NCBI RefSeq assembly: GCF_964340395.1
Contig: NC_135558.1
Location: 12,444,001-12,504,000, forward strand
Length of the DNA: 60,000 bases
Direction: 5' to 3'
DNA from: Glandiceps talaboti
Lineage: Eukaryota; Hemichordata; Enteropneusta; Spengelidae
Both the position numbers and the translations under genes were made by a program. Below are positions 33,450 through 54,719 of this stretch, one piece after another (within the stretch, counting starts at the first letter, position 1; each line of letters opens with the position of its first letter). The notes under the pieces were generated by a model. The model saw nothing but the letters and a program-made list of their open reading frames with translations. It ran no database searches and was not told where the DNA came from.

Positions 33450-33640
33450 CGAAGGTCTTGCCCGAGGAAAGAGACGCTCGCTGCTAACGAAACTGGTGGA
33501 GGGAATTTCAGAACTGTCAATGGAGATACTGTGTGTCCAGAGATGTATAGTCGTGACTCTCGTTGTCAAAGCGAGTTGTTTTATAGATAAACGACCAATA
33601 AATGTCGGTTTTGTGTGATTACTAGTATTTGAACCAATCC
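33450..33640 (-). other. Candidate untranslated first exon (receptor gene), site 2
   Basis: Minus-strand donor CCTTCG|GTAAGT at 33449, preceded by CGAGCGTCTCTTTCCTCGGG. It could be an alternative first exon of the receptor gene. Upstream limit unknown. Confidence 0.3.
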
Positions 33641-34024
33641 GTGTAACTTTGATGACAAAGGAACATGATGTGAACACTACGGAATTTGACGTTTGTCGAA
33701 GTTTAATACAGTTCGTTGAATCGGACATATCTATAAACTCTTTTGTCTATACATGTATTTTCATTTTAAACAATGTATTTAGGTCTAAAACGAAAGAGAA
33801 GTTTATTCCTCTTTCTTTTTGTAGATAGTAGGAACGTGAACGTGGGTGTCAAAACAGTGCCTCTTTAAAGCCTCGTATACCATTACTTTTCAACTCGTAT
33901 CTTACGTACGTCAACAACTTTCTTTCAATTTGTTCATTCATCTGTTACATGACCACCTCAGCCAGCGAAAATTAAAAAAATAACTTCCATTTAATAGCAG
34001 TTGTAGTAATTTCAGCATCCCTTC

Positions 34025-34065
<41 letters not shown>
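33640..34065. repeat. Local tandem duplication, copy 1
   Basis: From AACTTTGATGACAAAGGAAC to the (CA)n tract, this segment matches 34140-34552 over about 400 bases with modest divergence, including AACACTACGGAA, ATACAGTTCGTTGAATC, TACGTACGTCAACAACTTTC and TTCAGCATCCCTTCAAAAC. Ends in (CA)n at 34028-34064. Confidence 0.85.
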
Positions 34066-34139
34066 TTTAGGGTAGTGCTGTTACCACGTTGGCAAGATGT
34101 ATTTCAATGGTGCAACTTAAAAAAATATAATCCAATCCG

Positions 34140-34503
34140 TGCAACTTTGATGACAAAGGAACATGATGTGAACACTACGGAACTTGATGTTTGTCGAAGT
34201 TTAATACAGTTCGTTGAATCCGACTTATCTATAACCTTAGTCTATACATGTATTTTCATTTTAAACAATAAATTTAGGGCTAAAATGAATTTTATTCCTC
34301 TTTCTTTTTGTAAATAGCAGGAACGTGGGTGTCAAAACAATGACTCTCCGAGGCCTCGTATATCATTACTTATCGACTCATATATTACGTACGTCAACAA
34401 CTTTCTTTCAATTTGTTCATTCATCCGTTATATGACCATCTCAGCCATCGCAAATTGAATAACTCCCATACAACAGTAGGTGTAGTGATTTCAGCATCCC
34501 TTC

Positions 34504-34552
<49 letters not shown>
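34140..34552. repeat. Local tandem duplication, copy 2
   Basis: Second copy of the segment at 33640-34065, same orientation, ending in (CA)n at 34507-34551 followed by TTTGCCATGCCTATAGCACT. A minus-strand AATAAA (34291-34296) about 560 bases past the zinc-finger stop codon lies within it and could serve as a polyadenylation signal. Confidence 0.85.
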
Positions 34553-34554
<2 letters not shown>

Positions 34555-34855
34555 CAAGAGACAGGCAGACACTTTGCCATGCCTATAGCACTTCTGAACC
34601 TAAGAAGTTCAATTGTGCTAAAAACTCAAACCTGGTATTTTAGGAATATTAGCTACAATAATGTAAGTTATCAAAGATACCCTAAAATGTTCAAGGATGT
34701 CACTTTTATGTTATCAAGTGTGCTAACAATGCCAGAATATGATTTCTGTGCCATTGAAGACAGGCGTCGATAAAATAATGCACTAGTACAGTATGGTTTT
34801 TATGTATCTTTTCCACATTAAGTCAAACAACTCATAAAGCTTCACTTGTGCGGAT

Positions 34856-36479
34856 TTAACTTGTGTGTATGCCCATGTGTTTTGTTAGATTGCCTTTATG
34901 GCGAAAATCTTTACCACACTCTTTACAAATAAACGGTTTTTCATTTGTATGGATTCTCATGTGTGAAACAAGAGTGCAACTCTGCGTAAAGCTTTTACCA
35001 CACTTTTCACAAACATAAGGTCTTTCTTGTGAGTGGATTCTCATATGTACACTTCGTACAAACTGAGTAGAAAACCCTTTATTGCACTCTTTGCAAGTAA
35101 ATGGTCTTTCTTTGGTATGGATTCGCATGTGTGTTTTCATGTTACCCTTATCACGAAAACCTTTCCCACACTCTTTACATACAAATGGTCTTTCATTTGT
35201 GTGGATTCTCATGTGTACTTTTAAATGTCCAGTTTGATTAAATCCTTGTCCGCATTCTTTACAAATGATCGCCTTTGCACTTTCATGGATTTTCATGTGC
35301 GTCTTCAGACTGCCGGTGTCACGGAAATCTTTATCGCACACTTGGCAAATGAACGGTCTTTCATTTGTATGGATTCTCATGTGTACTTTAAAGTGTCCAG
35401 CTTGGTTAAAACCTTTTCCACACACCTGACACACAAAAGGTTTTTCATTTGAGTGAACCATCATGTGTCTCTTCAGTTTGCTATTTTCCTTGAAGCCCTT
35501 CCCACACTCATTACAAATGAATGGTCGTTCACTTGAGTGACTTCTGGTATGTACTTTCAAATCGCCATTTCTATGGAACCTTTTACCACACTCTTCACAC
35601 ATATATGGTTTTTCTTTTACATGAATCTGTTTATGTTTTTTAAAATTACTTATATCATCAAAACTTTCACCACACTCTTTACATACAATGCATTTTTCAT
35701 TCCTATGGAATTTCATATGAATTTTCAATCTGCCACTGTTAGGAAAAGTCTGACTGCACACTTTACATATGAATAGATTTAGTTTAGTGGCATTTGGGCT
35801 GATCATCATAGGAACATCTATGGTTTCACTTAGTGTATCTTTTGATGTGGCATCATTATTTTGGTTACCAAGCAACATTTCAATAGACTTAACATGAACA
35901 CTTGCTTGCAGTTGTTTGGTAGGATATGATTCACTGACTGGACAGTGTTGCATAGTCGACACACGTTCACATTTATTTTCATATTCTCTTCTCTGAGTTT
36001 GTTGATTTGAAATACTGTCACATGATTCCACATTGGCTGTACCCGTATTTTGGAACTCTGTGTTGGGAACATTCATCGAATATGGTCTCTTGTTACGAGT
36101 GAATTGTTGATCTGTGTCCTCTTTGATTGGTATCATTGTCTTTCTATCTTTAACCAAGTCAGATTCTCCATCACAGTGCAACACAGAAGAAGGAAGACCC
36201 TCTGTGTCTTTTCCTTCCTTCTTTATCCTCACAGGACTCACCAAATTTTCGGCAAAGGTAACATTTTGTATTGCACTAGCATCTGAAGATTTGGTAATGC
36301 TTTCATTATTCTTAAACGAAGCTTCATTTTGATTATACAGTGAAATTGATGGACAGTCTCCTGTATGACTCACTTGGTGATGATCAGCTGGGGAGTGGTG
36401 TGTTTGTTCTTCCTGCTTGACCATCACCTCCTCTGAGTGTTGTCGATACAGGTCATATATAGGTCCTGATTTTGTGTAT
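34856..36479 (-). CDS. Zinc-finger gene exon 2: linker and 11 C2H2 fingers, stop
   Basis: Acceptor TCGTCCATCTAG; starts YTKSGPIYDLYRQHSEEV and ends GNLTKHMGIHTS with stop TAA at 34856-34858. All 11 fingers keep both Cys and both His residues. The whole array sits on one exon, as is usual for this class. Confidence 0.95.
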
Positions 36480-37765
36480 CTAGATGGACGACAAATTAAT
36501 ACAAAATGGGTAAGCAATATATTAGTTATGGTATGGAAGTGAATTTAACTGCGACATGATGGATCTACATGCACAAGTACATTTTGTACATGAATACGCC
36601 TTATTATATTAGGCACATCTTTAGAACAATGAACCCAGTAAAAAGGTTTGTCTACCTTCTACACCCTTGGGTAATTCTGATAACTTTACAAGCACCCACA
36701 TGCACATAGAGCCAAAGGCACTGTTGAGGGTTTGACTCAGGTACCACCACACGCCACCCTTGGCATTTGTTCGGCAACCTTCCAAGCACAGATCTGAGAT
36801 CTTCCAGAAGAAGACTATGACGTGTGATCACAGATTCAGTTTGGTGGTCTGAGGTATGATAAAGACAAATATAACAATCCTACCACCTAAAGACATAGCA
36901 CTACATATTTCACCTGTTTTATGGTGTTGTTTTGCAGGGACAATCATTTTCTCACCTTTGAGCCAATAACACTCCCCCCCAAAAAACAAAACAAAACAAC
37001 AACAACAACAACAACAACAAAAACCGTCTAGATTCTAGGCAATAAACCTCCATACTATAAATATCAGTAGGAGTGAAAGAACAGCGAAATAAAAAAAAAG
37101 TGAGCCCTGGTCAGGACCATAGAATCATGGAAATACAGTGTAGTTGTACTTATCCCTCAAGACGACATGTGGTCTACATTGCTCGTTCTTACCCCTGGTG
37201 TAAACTAATGTAATGGATCCAGTCTATTCTCGTCCTGCTCGCAGACAGAGTAATTCGGCACTCGTTTCTGACAACTGTCCCTCGGGACCGTCTGCAAGAC
37301 TACCCTAAGTCTATTCATGGTCTATTCATGGTGGTATAAGGGGAGATTCATTCTGTCCATTTTGCCTCTAACATTTTATCATTGCACAGTGCCAAGAGCA
37401 ACTTTAGTCGTTTTCCCCATTTTGTCTACAAAACATACACCATCGACGTGCACGTCAATTTGTTGACATACTTACCCCGTGTGGATGGACGCTATCTGAG
37501 ATACAACATCGGTGGCAATATATGGACCCGGGCTTTCCCTTTTCACTGGTCTCCCATATCTCTCGTCCTGGATTCGTTGTTCACAAGTATTCGGAAAACA
37601 CTCCGTGCAATATTTTCTATGTATATTCAACAGATGTGCAGCAAATATACTGTTCGGCATGTCTGAATAGCATATAGCTTTGATCTCGTTCCATCCATCA
37701 TACGCAAAAATATCAAAATTAATGCTCCTCTCGTCGTTCTTAGCAGTGGTACTGGAGGACGCCAT
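34856..37765 (-). CDS. C2H2 zinc-finger protein, 11 fingers, two coding exons, complete
   Basis: Exons 37476-37765 and 34856-36479 join in phase 2 (GG+A = Gly) to give 637 codons. Residues 1-96 are an unrecognised N-terminal region. Residues about 97-328 are hydrophilic, with three sumoylation-like motifs (VKQE, IKKE, IKED). Residues about 329-637 are 11 consecutive C2H2 fingers with mostly canonical TNERPF/TNEKPF-type linkers, which suggests sequence-specific DNA binding in the nucleus. The linker after finger 6 (HESAKAII) departs from the canonical form. No KRAB, SCAN, BTB or THAP signature is evident. Start chosen at MASSS (AAAAATGG context); an in-frame ATG nine codons upstream (MHHG) is possible. 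Targets cannot be inferred. Confidence 0.9.
36480..37475 (-). other. Zinc-finger gene intron
   Basis: GT-AG intron of 996 bases with an (AAC)n tract at about 36996-37020. No other feature recognised. Confidence 0.8.
37476..37765 (-). CDS. Zinc-finger gene exon 1: N-terminal region
   Basis: Encodes MASSSTTAKNDERSINFDIF, AYDGWNEIKAICYSDMPNSI, FAAHLLNIHRKYCTECFPNT, CEQRIQDERYGRPVKRESPG and PYIATDVVSQIASIHT. Donor ACGGG|GTAAGT. Contains a C-x2-C pair and patterned hydrophobic residues, so it could be a small folded domain, but I do not recognise it. The start codon overlaps an AAAATGGCG motif resembling a YY1 site. Confidence 0.85.
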
Positions 37766-37836
37766 TTTTAAATGACTTATGCCGTGGTGCATTATGGGAA
37801 CAATTGTGGGCAGACTCGGATTCCAATCCGTGAATC

Positions 37837-37954
37837 GTAGTCTAGTTCCTGACGACCATGTTCCGATTTTACACTACGTTATCTTCACACAGTACATTAC
37901 GTGTGACGATAACGTAGCGTAATGTCGGAACACGGTCGTCAGGAACTAGACTAC
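37837..37954. mobile_element. 118-bp near-perfect hairpin upstream of the zinc-finger gene
   Basis: Outer arms GTAGTCTAGTTCCTGACGAC (plus ten more bases) match at 29 of 30 positions. Inner arms CTACGTTATC and GATAACGTAG also pair, leaving only about ten unpaired bases in the middle. It lies 72 bases before the chosen start codon, in the promoter or 5' UTR. Probably a short MITE. Confidence 0.85.
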
Positions 37955-38129
37955 AGTCGTTGATATTTTCGAGTGGTGCATATCAACATAAAGTCAATGG
38001 GAATAATATGTAAGTGTGGGAAATTCTTCATGTAAAGTTGATCGGTTTTTTTCTATATTAAGCAAGTGTGGTTACTTGCATAGTATACCTACATACTGCT
38101 GTTTCGACCCCACGTTTTTTTCGTGATTT

Positions 38130-39165
38130 TTGAAAAGCATTATATATATATAGTATTTATTTACCCAAAAGCACAAATGAACATTACAGATACACATACA
38201 AAAATACTATTTCGTGGGTAAATAGGGAATCGGGATTTAGCTTACAGCTATTCAAGCCTGTCCCCTACCATAGTTATATACCATGTTTGACAGCAAAGTG
38301 ATATAGCAAAAGGAAATACATAGTACCTCGGAGTTCATAGTACTTATGAAGAACATACGGTAACAATAAATTGTACAGTGGTTTAATTTACTCTTCTAGA
38401 AGAAATTGTTTATAAGATCGCTTAAATTCGTTTAGCGTATTGATACATCTTATGTTGACAGGGATGCTATTCCAGATTTTTGCCCCTGAGAAGGAGAAAG
38501 AAAACTGACCTGAGTTTGTTCTGGCATAATATGGATAAATATTTTGATATGAACAGAGTCTTGTATTGTAGTTATGGTGTGAAGGTTCAAAATAATCATA
38601 CAAAGTGTGTGGTGATAGTTGATGGATCAAGCCATAAATAAAGGAACCTATCAAATATCTATGCAGTTTAAAAACATCTAGAATATTCAACTGAGCAAAC
38701 AAAGGAGATGAGTGATCCGTTGGAGATTTAAACAAAACTGTTCGAACAATCATTTTCTGTGACATTAATATATTTAGATGTGATGAATAAGTGTTACCCC
38801 AAACCTCAAGGCCATAGTTGATATGGGGGAGTATGAATGTGTTGTAAAATATACAAGAGTAGTAAAATGTGTAATGGTAATATATGTCTAAGTCTATACA
38901 AAATCCCACACTTTATTCTGATTAGCTTGTTTACCTTTTCGATGTGGTCGGACCAAGAGAGATGTTTGTCTAAAGTAATTCCCACAAAGGTGACAACATC
39001 CTCCTCCTTGATGCTTTTGCCTTGTAATGTGATATCACCAATCAAATTTACTTTCTTTTTGCGCCCTCTAAATACGATAAAATTTGATTTTTCACTATTT
39101 ATCGTCAATGTAGAGGTTTTCCTCTTTGAACGTATGTATGACCTTTGAACCATCCCACCCTAACT
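38130..39165 (-). mobile_element. 5'-truncated, frameshifted LINE (reverse transcriptase C-terminal part)
   Basis: Two overlapping minus-strand frames. The first (39153 to 38806) carries NSEKSNFIVFRGRKKKVNLI and FVGITLDKHLSWSDHIEKVN. The second (to 38388) carries TFILPHINYGLEVWGNTY, NYNTRLCSYQNIY and GAKIWNSIPVNIRCINTLNE. These are the post-palm, thumb and C-terminal motifs of non-LTR reverse transcriptases (Jockey/CR1/RTE-like). A frameshift near 38.85 kb and the missing catalytic part make it inactive. The 3' UTR ends near an ATATATA tail at about 38145. Confidence 0.9.
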
Positions 39166-39578
39166 CCCCACGTTCTTTCCAAGTTGCCAATTTTCAAAAT
39201 TTCCAAGGCATTTGTTGAATCATACTTTTCAGGCAGAAAGTACACATTTGACCCATAGTTTTTTTTTACAGCGTCTGTGCCGCTAATTTGAATCCTCTAG
39301 GGTACACCTGTACCCATGAACACCCCCCCCCCCCATGTGGCAAACAAACAAAAATAAAGTGTATACTAGTATATGGAAACATAGTAACACAGCACAGTTT
39401 AGTATACAGCCTATTTTACTGGAATCTAACTGTCCACTGTCCAATCTAGTGATCATACAATAGCTAGGGAAATCCAATTTTTCACAATGTAATATAGGAA
39501 TCTACTGATCTAGCTAGACACCGTCTTGAGAAGGTAACAACACAACAGCCTATGTCAGTAGTAATCAATTAGACATTG

Positions 39579-39921
39579 AAGTGGCACAAGCTGAGTTTGT
39601 ACACTTTTTTACGCAAGAAAATACTTTTAAAAACTTTGATTAAACTATTCTAGTATAATGTTAATGTCAATGAATATCTTCTATGATATTACAATTGTCT
39701 TTTGGCATTGTTAGCACAGTTTGTTGCATGGTAGAGATTTTCTCTACATTTTTTATACGTATAATCGGATTGTTTATAAGTTATATCTTAATACCAGGTT
39801 TGAGTTCAGTCAATTGCAAGTGATGGTTAAGTATGCTTCAGTAAGTAGAATACTGCACATAGTGTTAAACATGCAGCAAAGATTATGCCGAAAAATGTAT
39901 AAACTCAGCTTGTGCCCCTTT
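39579..39921. mobile_element. Foldback MITE, family C, complete copy
   Basis: Terminal arms AAGTGGCACAAGCTGAGTTT and AAACTCAGCTTGTGCCCCTT are almost perfect complements. Interior is AT-rich and non-coding. Partial copy at 2932-3140. Confidence 0.85.
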
Positions 39922-39973
39922 AACAGATGCTTGTAATTGGCTTGTGTCTGTTTACGTACACATGAACATGTCG

Positions 39974-40047
39974 TCGTCGCGTCAGTGCACTAAGATTGTG
40001 CTGTTCAATTGTATAGCAGATACGACCTTACTGCACTGACGCGACGA
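39974..40047. mobile_element. 74-bp hairpin MITE, family D copy 1
   Basis: TCGTCGCGTCAGTGCACTAA pairs with TTACTGCACTGACGCGACGA, and the stem continues through AGATTGTG-type bases to an ATTGTATAG loop. Copy 2 is at 50466-50538. Confidence 0.85.
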
Positions 40048-40049
40048 TG

Positions 40050-40059
40050 TGTGTGTACG

Positions 40060-40099
<40 letters not shown>
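40050..40099. repeat. (GT)n microsatellite
   Basis: About 22 GT units directly beside the family D hairpin. Confidence 0.95.
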
Positions 40100-43000
40100 A
40101 TTTGTATTCTTCTACATACAATATTTTTGAAGAGTCTAGCAGTCATCAAGACTACCTAGCATAGAACAGATTCATAATATGGCATGCATGTATCAAGGCT
40201 ATAACAAATGCAAACTTTACAAACTTCAGTTATCATAGTACGACTTTTCATGGATATTTGTTTATTTGTAACTTGATTTTGATAACATCCCAACTGTTGT
40301 TGTCCTGTCTGTGTTGTACATTATCAATTATGACAACTACATCATTTATTTTATCACATCACACTATATACACCTAGGTATTTCCACATTCTAAAATCAA
40401 CTACAAACTTCATAAAAAAATATGTCCCCCTTAACTTATTTTTTTTGTTCTAGTACAACGGATCATAATTGCTCACACTTGTAAAAATTAAAATGATAAC
40501 ATACATGTTTCATTTTATAATATTATAACAGGAAATAAATAATTTAACTACAATTTCTTTTCTTAAAATTGATCTCTTATTAATGTGCCTGTGAATAAGG
40601 ATGAACTTTTGTAGATGGTGCGCCCTCATAGGCAAAAATCACAAATCTGTTTGTTTTTTCTTAACGTGAAGCGACAGTTGCTCTGCATATACATCTAACA
40701 GATTTGGAAACAACATAAACTCAGTACTGAAATAGAACATATAAATGATGAAAAGAACTAACTATTTATGATCTGTGTGTGATAAAACTACTAAAAACAA
40801 CGTCAAAATATTCAGCCTCTGGTGTTTCCTTGCTGCCTACCAAAAGAGAATTTACATTCTAGTCATCAGAAAGATAAAAGAATGTAAACTTTGGTCACTT
40901 GGAGTGCTGTTCGCAGACAGCCTTTGCACCTTGCTGGTGCCCTCTCTAGGGACTTTTCAAAATAACTGCTAGGTGGATATTTGGAATATGGCATACTTTA
41001 TGCAAAATGTCAAAATACAGTAATTGAAAGAAATAACAGGCTCCAATCATACATATGAATAGTACAGATAGAACACAAATGATGACCGAACATCAAATTC
41101 CTAAAACACAAAAACTTAAAATCTAATTTCCCAGTTACTTATGCTCATTTTGGTTTATGTTTGTAACTGCTGCTTGATATCTCAGAAAAGTAACAGTGGT
41201 TGGAAAAACATACATTTCAGTCTAAAAGGTGCTTTTAATAAAATCAAAATATCAGCAAGACTGTTTTCACACCTGTGCCTGCCCTCACAGGCATACAATT
41301 TACAAACTTTTGTTTACATTCTAGGCACCAACGCAATGTGGTGGAAGTCTTAGCATCCAATGTTGAGAGGATATTGTTACATTTTTTTTGTATGTTACGT
41401 TAATGGAAATGCTAGTATCTATAGCAAAGTGAAGAATAGTGAAATGTTATGAAATACATGTACTGGTACAGGTTTATACCTTTGACTTGTGCAATGTGTG
41501 TTATTTCTTTACTCAACATAATTGAATCAAACGTCATGGGTTTTCAGGCTAAAAGTCGTTTGCAATCCATAGCTAGACGGTCCATGGTGCTGGAGCTGTG
41601 ACTGTCCTTGCTCTCATGTACTACAAGAACTAGCACAGTCACAGCTATAGCACCTTGAACAGAATACTAGTAGCTAACGGTTCACAAACTGTTTTTATCC
41701 TGAACTCACACCCCATGTATGTGACATATAACCCGTAACACTGGAGTACAGTGAGCCACACTCATTTGTAGTTGTTAAATATCAAGTGTAAAAGTATACT
41801 GCAGTGTTACAGGTTGTACTGGCAACTACTGATGACACAGTATACTTTCATTGGTAGAGTGATATGTATAGTTGATTACGTAAAACTTGGCAAAAAAAGT
41901 GACAACAGAGAGCCTATAAAATGTATAGACTCGGTCAAGTTCATAGTGCAAAGGCATATTTGCAGGACACATGTAGTTTCCATTGTAAGTTACATTTCTC
42001 TGGAGAGTTCAAATACATGGACAAGGTTATTAGCTTTGAGAGTGACAAATGGCAGTGAATGGATAAAAATATTTCTGCCAGTAATGACTTGGCAAACCCA
42101 GACACCTCCTCCCCCCCTGGCAAAACTGAGGTGTAAAAATGGTAAAGATGGAATTTCCCTCTCCTCTAGTAACACTGTAGGATGCACTAATTTACAGAAT
42201 CAAAACTGAATTTCCCCCATTAAGGTATACACTGTACATGTACTATACACCAACATCTATTGAGTTCCCCCTCCCTTCCAGCCACACTGGGGTATACACA
42301 ACACACACACAGAACTGCATTTCCCCATACGCCTAACTCAGTATACACTACATAAACAGAACAGGATTTCCCCCCTGCCCTAAGTCACATGAAGGTATAC
42401 ATTGCAATGACAAGCATTGAATCCCCTCCCCTCCAGCTAGAAAGAGGTACATATGTATATAATACCTAACTTCAGCTTTTCAGTTATTTGACTTCAACAC
42501 TTGATAGAAAACGTAACATTTTTAATGAAAATCAAAAAGATGTTCTACATAGCAGGTCATCAAAGCTGCAAATAACTCTGAATCCCTCAATGCCTATTCA
42601 TTATAATGTGCCATATCCCTGGTTACTAAAATCTGGCCATTTGCAGGTAAGCATTGCAAGAGGGCGCCCCCGATTTGGCAAAGTGAGGGCTAAAATAAAA
42701 TGATCGTATGTCAATGTACAAAACCACGAATAAATCAAGACTATGTCACATCCAGGAGCATCAAAATAGCGGTTAGCCCAGGTGGTTAGGCACATTTTGA
42801 TTATTGTAGTACTAAATCTGAGAGTTTATAAACTCTGAGTGTGTCATGACCGTTATTTTGCTTTCACCCATATTTAGTCTGGAAAGATCCTTACATTTTG
42901 TATTGTATCATTGATGTATACTCACATCCTAAGGTGCACAATGCTTAATAATATAATTCTGAGTAAAATAACAATCAGCAACCCAGAATTCGTAAAATAA

Positions 43001-44010
43001 ATAGATCGAAATTTCAAGACCAGATCAATGAAGCTAAAACATTTATTGGTCTATAGCCAGACTAGCCTATACTTTGATGTTACTAGAATTGTTTCAGAAT
43101 AGAATAATCCATGGACTTCAAAAAATTGAATCTTTTATCTCTTGAGTAGAACATTACAATAACTATTTCAAATGAATTCAAATGGTATCTATATATACGA
43201 CAAAGTTTTTCAGTTTGACAATCATTTGAAGGGACTCGTAGCAGATAATTTACTTGTCAAAATTGACTTTACTGTCCCTGCAAAAAATGGCAGCAAATTT
43301 CTGTTTGTTTGTTTGTTTGTTTGTGTGATACAGAGTAGAACAGTATGTATACATTGTACTACTCTCAAGATGAGGAAAGCTGAATTGGTATAAATACTTT
43401 TCATCTTATATCCTCCTCATTTCAGCATAAGTTGTAACATTTTTGAAAATCAAACAGACTCGTACACTATTTCTACTTGTAGATGTAGTAATGAAGTAAA
43501 TGAAAAGAAATTGAGGACCATATGTACTTCAGGAAATATAAATATCTGGATTTGACTTACATGGGATGGATGGATTACACCTATAAACTGTTGAAACTAC
43601 ACAATAAATGACAAATGGACATGGGATAATTTACCTGTGTATGCTGGCCAGATTTGTCATCAACTTTCTCGCACCAAGCCTGGTATCAATTGGTGTGTGT
43701 GATAATCCTTTGTATTCATTAAATATTCATAGAAAAATTCTACAAAGAAGCTGATTGGTCAAAACAGGCATGACATCATATTTTGCAAATGCAGATAATA
43801 TGAGAACCAGCTACCATTGTTTACACTCAGTTGTATTGAAAGATGTGATCGTATAAGCTAAAAGTATGTTTGAAGGTATTGCCATGAATATAACGGATTA
43901 TACTTTACTATTACAGGCATGGTGCTAAGAAGGTAAATTCTAAATCAACATCAACACTTGCACACAGGATTGGGATAGTTCAGCTAACCCATCAGATATG
44001 AAAGGCAAGG
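40100..44010. other. Intergenic DNA between zinc-finger and syntaxin-6 genes
   Basis: Several short open frames but no exon with matching splice sites that I can support. C-rich stretches with repeated TTTCCCCC / GGTATACAC-type motifs occur at about 42110-42440. Confidence 0.5.
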
Positions 44011-44039
44011 AAAGTCTGACTGCTGACTAATAAAAATAC

Positions 44040-44400
44040 TAAAAATGTTAAACTTAAAACTGCACTAGCTGCGACTGGAACATTTTCTGAGACTGTTTTT
44101 GTTTGATATAGTGACTTACTCATCATATCATACAGTATTGAATCACCTGTGGGTAAACATATTTGTGCAGCTGTACACATAGTATGGTTATGATAAATCC
44201 AATCAAATTGATTTTTGAGTCGCACCCTAAAATCAGTGCCCCAACATGATCACGATTTCAACCTGTTACTGAATTACTACAGATAAAATAGATCTCTAAT
44301 TAACATATACAATATCTAATTATTGGTATTTGAACAATTTTCAGTGAATATATTGTATTGTTGGTTGTGTTATCGAAAAAAAATACTCCAGTTACAGCTA
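44040..44400 (+). repeat. Dispersed repeat family G, copy 3
   Basis: Blocks AACTGCACTAGCTGCGACTG, GGGTAAACATATTTG, CTAATTATTGGTATTT and TTTTCAGTGAATATATTG match copy 2 at 21990-22345. Lies just 3' of the syntaxin-6 stop codon. Confidence 0.7.
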
Positions 44401-44510
44401 GTTAGCTTTAAGGCATATTATCTTACTAAATTGTGTACAAGTACTACAAGTAAATATTATGTGTAATGTAAACAATAATTATGGAATAAATACAGTTTTC
44501 AGCTGCTGGT

Positions 44511-54077
<9,567 letters not shown>

Positions 54078-54350
54078 TACGACTCTGTTGTTAGTTTCTT
54101 CTAATCTTCTACTATCCAGGAGCGTTTCTCTTCTTAAATTCTAATAATCAGACTATGTACAGCGGCTGTTCAATCAAAATAAAAAAAACTCACTGGGCTC
54201 AGACACCAATCTTCGTGGCGAATATGGCCGTTCACATGTGTCATGTGATCTGTGACCTGTGACGTCAGAGGAAATACAGTAACCCGTGTTGGGATTCCCC
54301 ATGTTCCCCGTGTATCGACAGAATTTTAATCTCATTAGACTTTAGCGATC
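54078..54350 (-). promoter_or_regulatory. STX6: Probable STX6 5' UTR and promoter region
   Basis: Sequence upstream of the start codon includes a CRE-like TGACGTCA (54259-54266) and a short cluster of CpGs. No TATA box is evident. Assigned by position only. Confidence 0.4.
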
Positions 54351-54719
54351 TCACTGATGGCAATACTCAAAATCTATTTCTCTTTGGCTTGTTTTGCAAA
54401 CTTGCATCCAAAACGATCGAAGACACGGAATCGAATACAGACAGGTAATCTTACTTTGTCTGTGAATCGAATCATAATCAAGGGGTCTTCGAGCAAAATA
54501 AGCATTCCGCATTCGAGATGATTTGATCATGGAGTGGACGTGGGTTTGCTTTATTATCAGAATAGGGTGTTTCCGTACATTCGCCACTGAACTGTGATTA
54601 TACCCGGGGGTTTCCCCATTGATATGTTTAAGTACACGTGCCTCCCAAATGGGTCACTTTTCGCACAAAAATCACAAAACATGGGTCATCTGAAAATTCC
54701 CTAATGCATCGAGTGGAAT

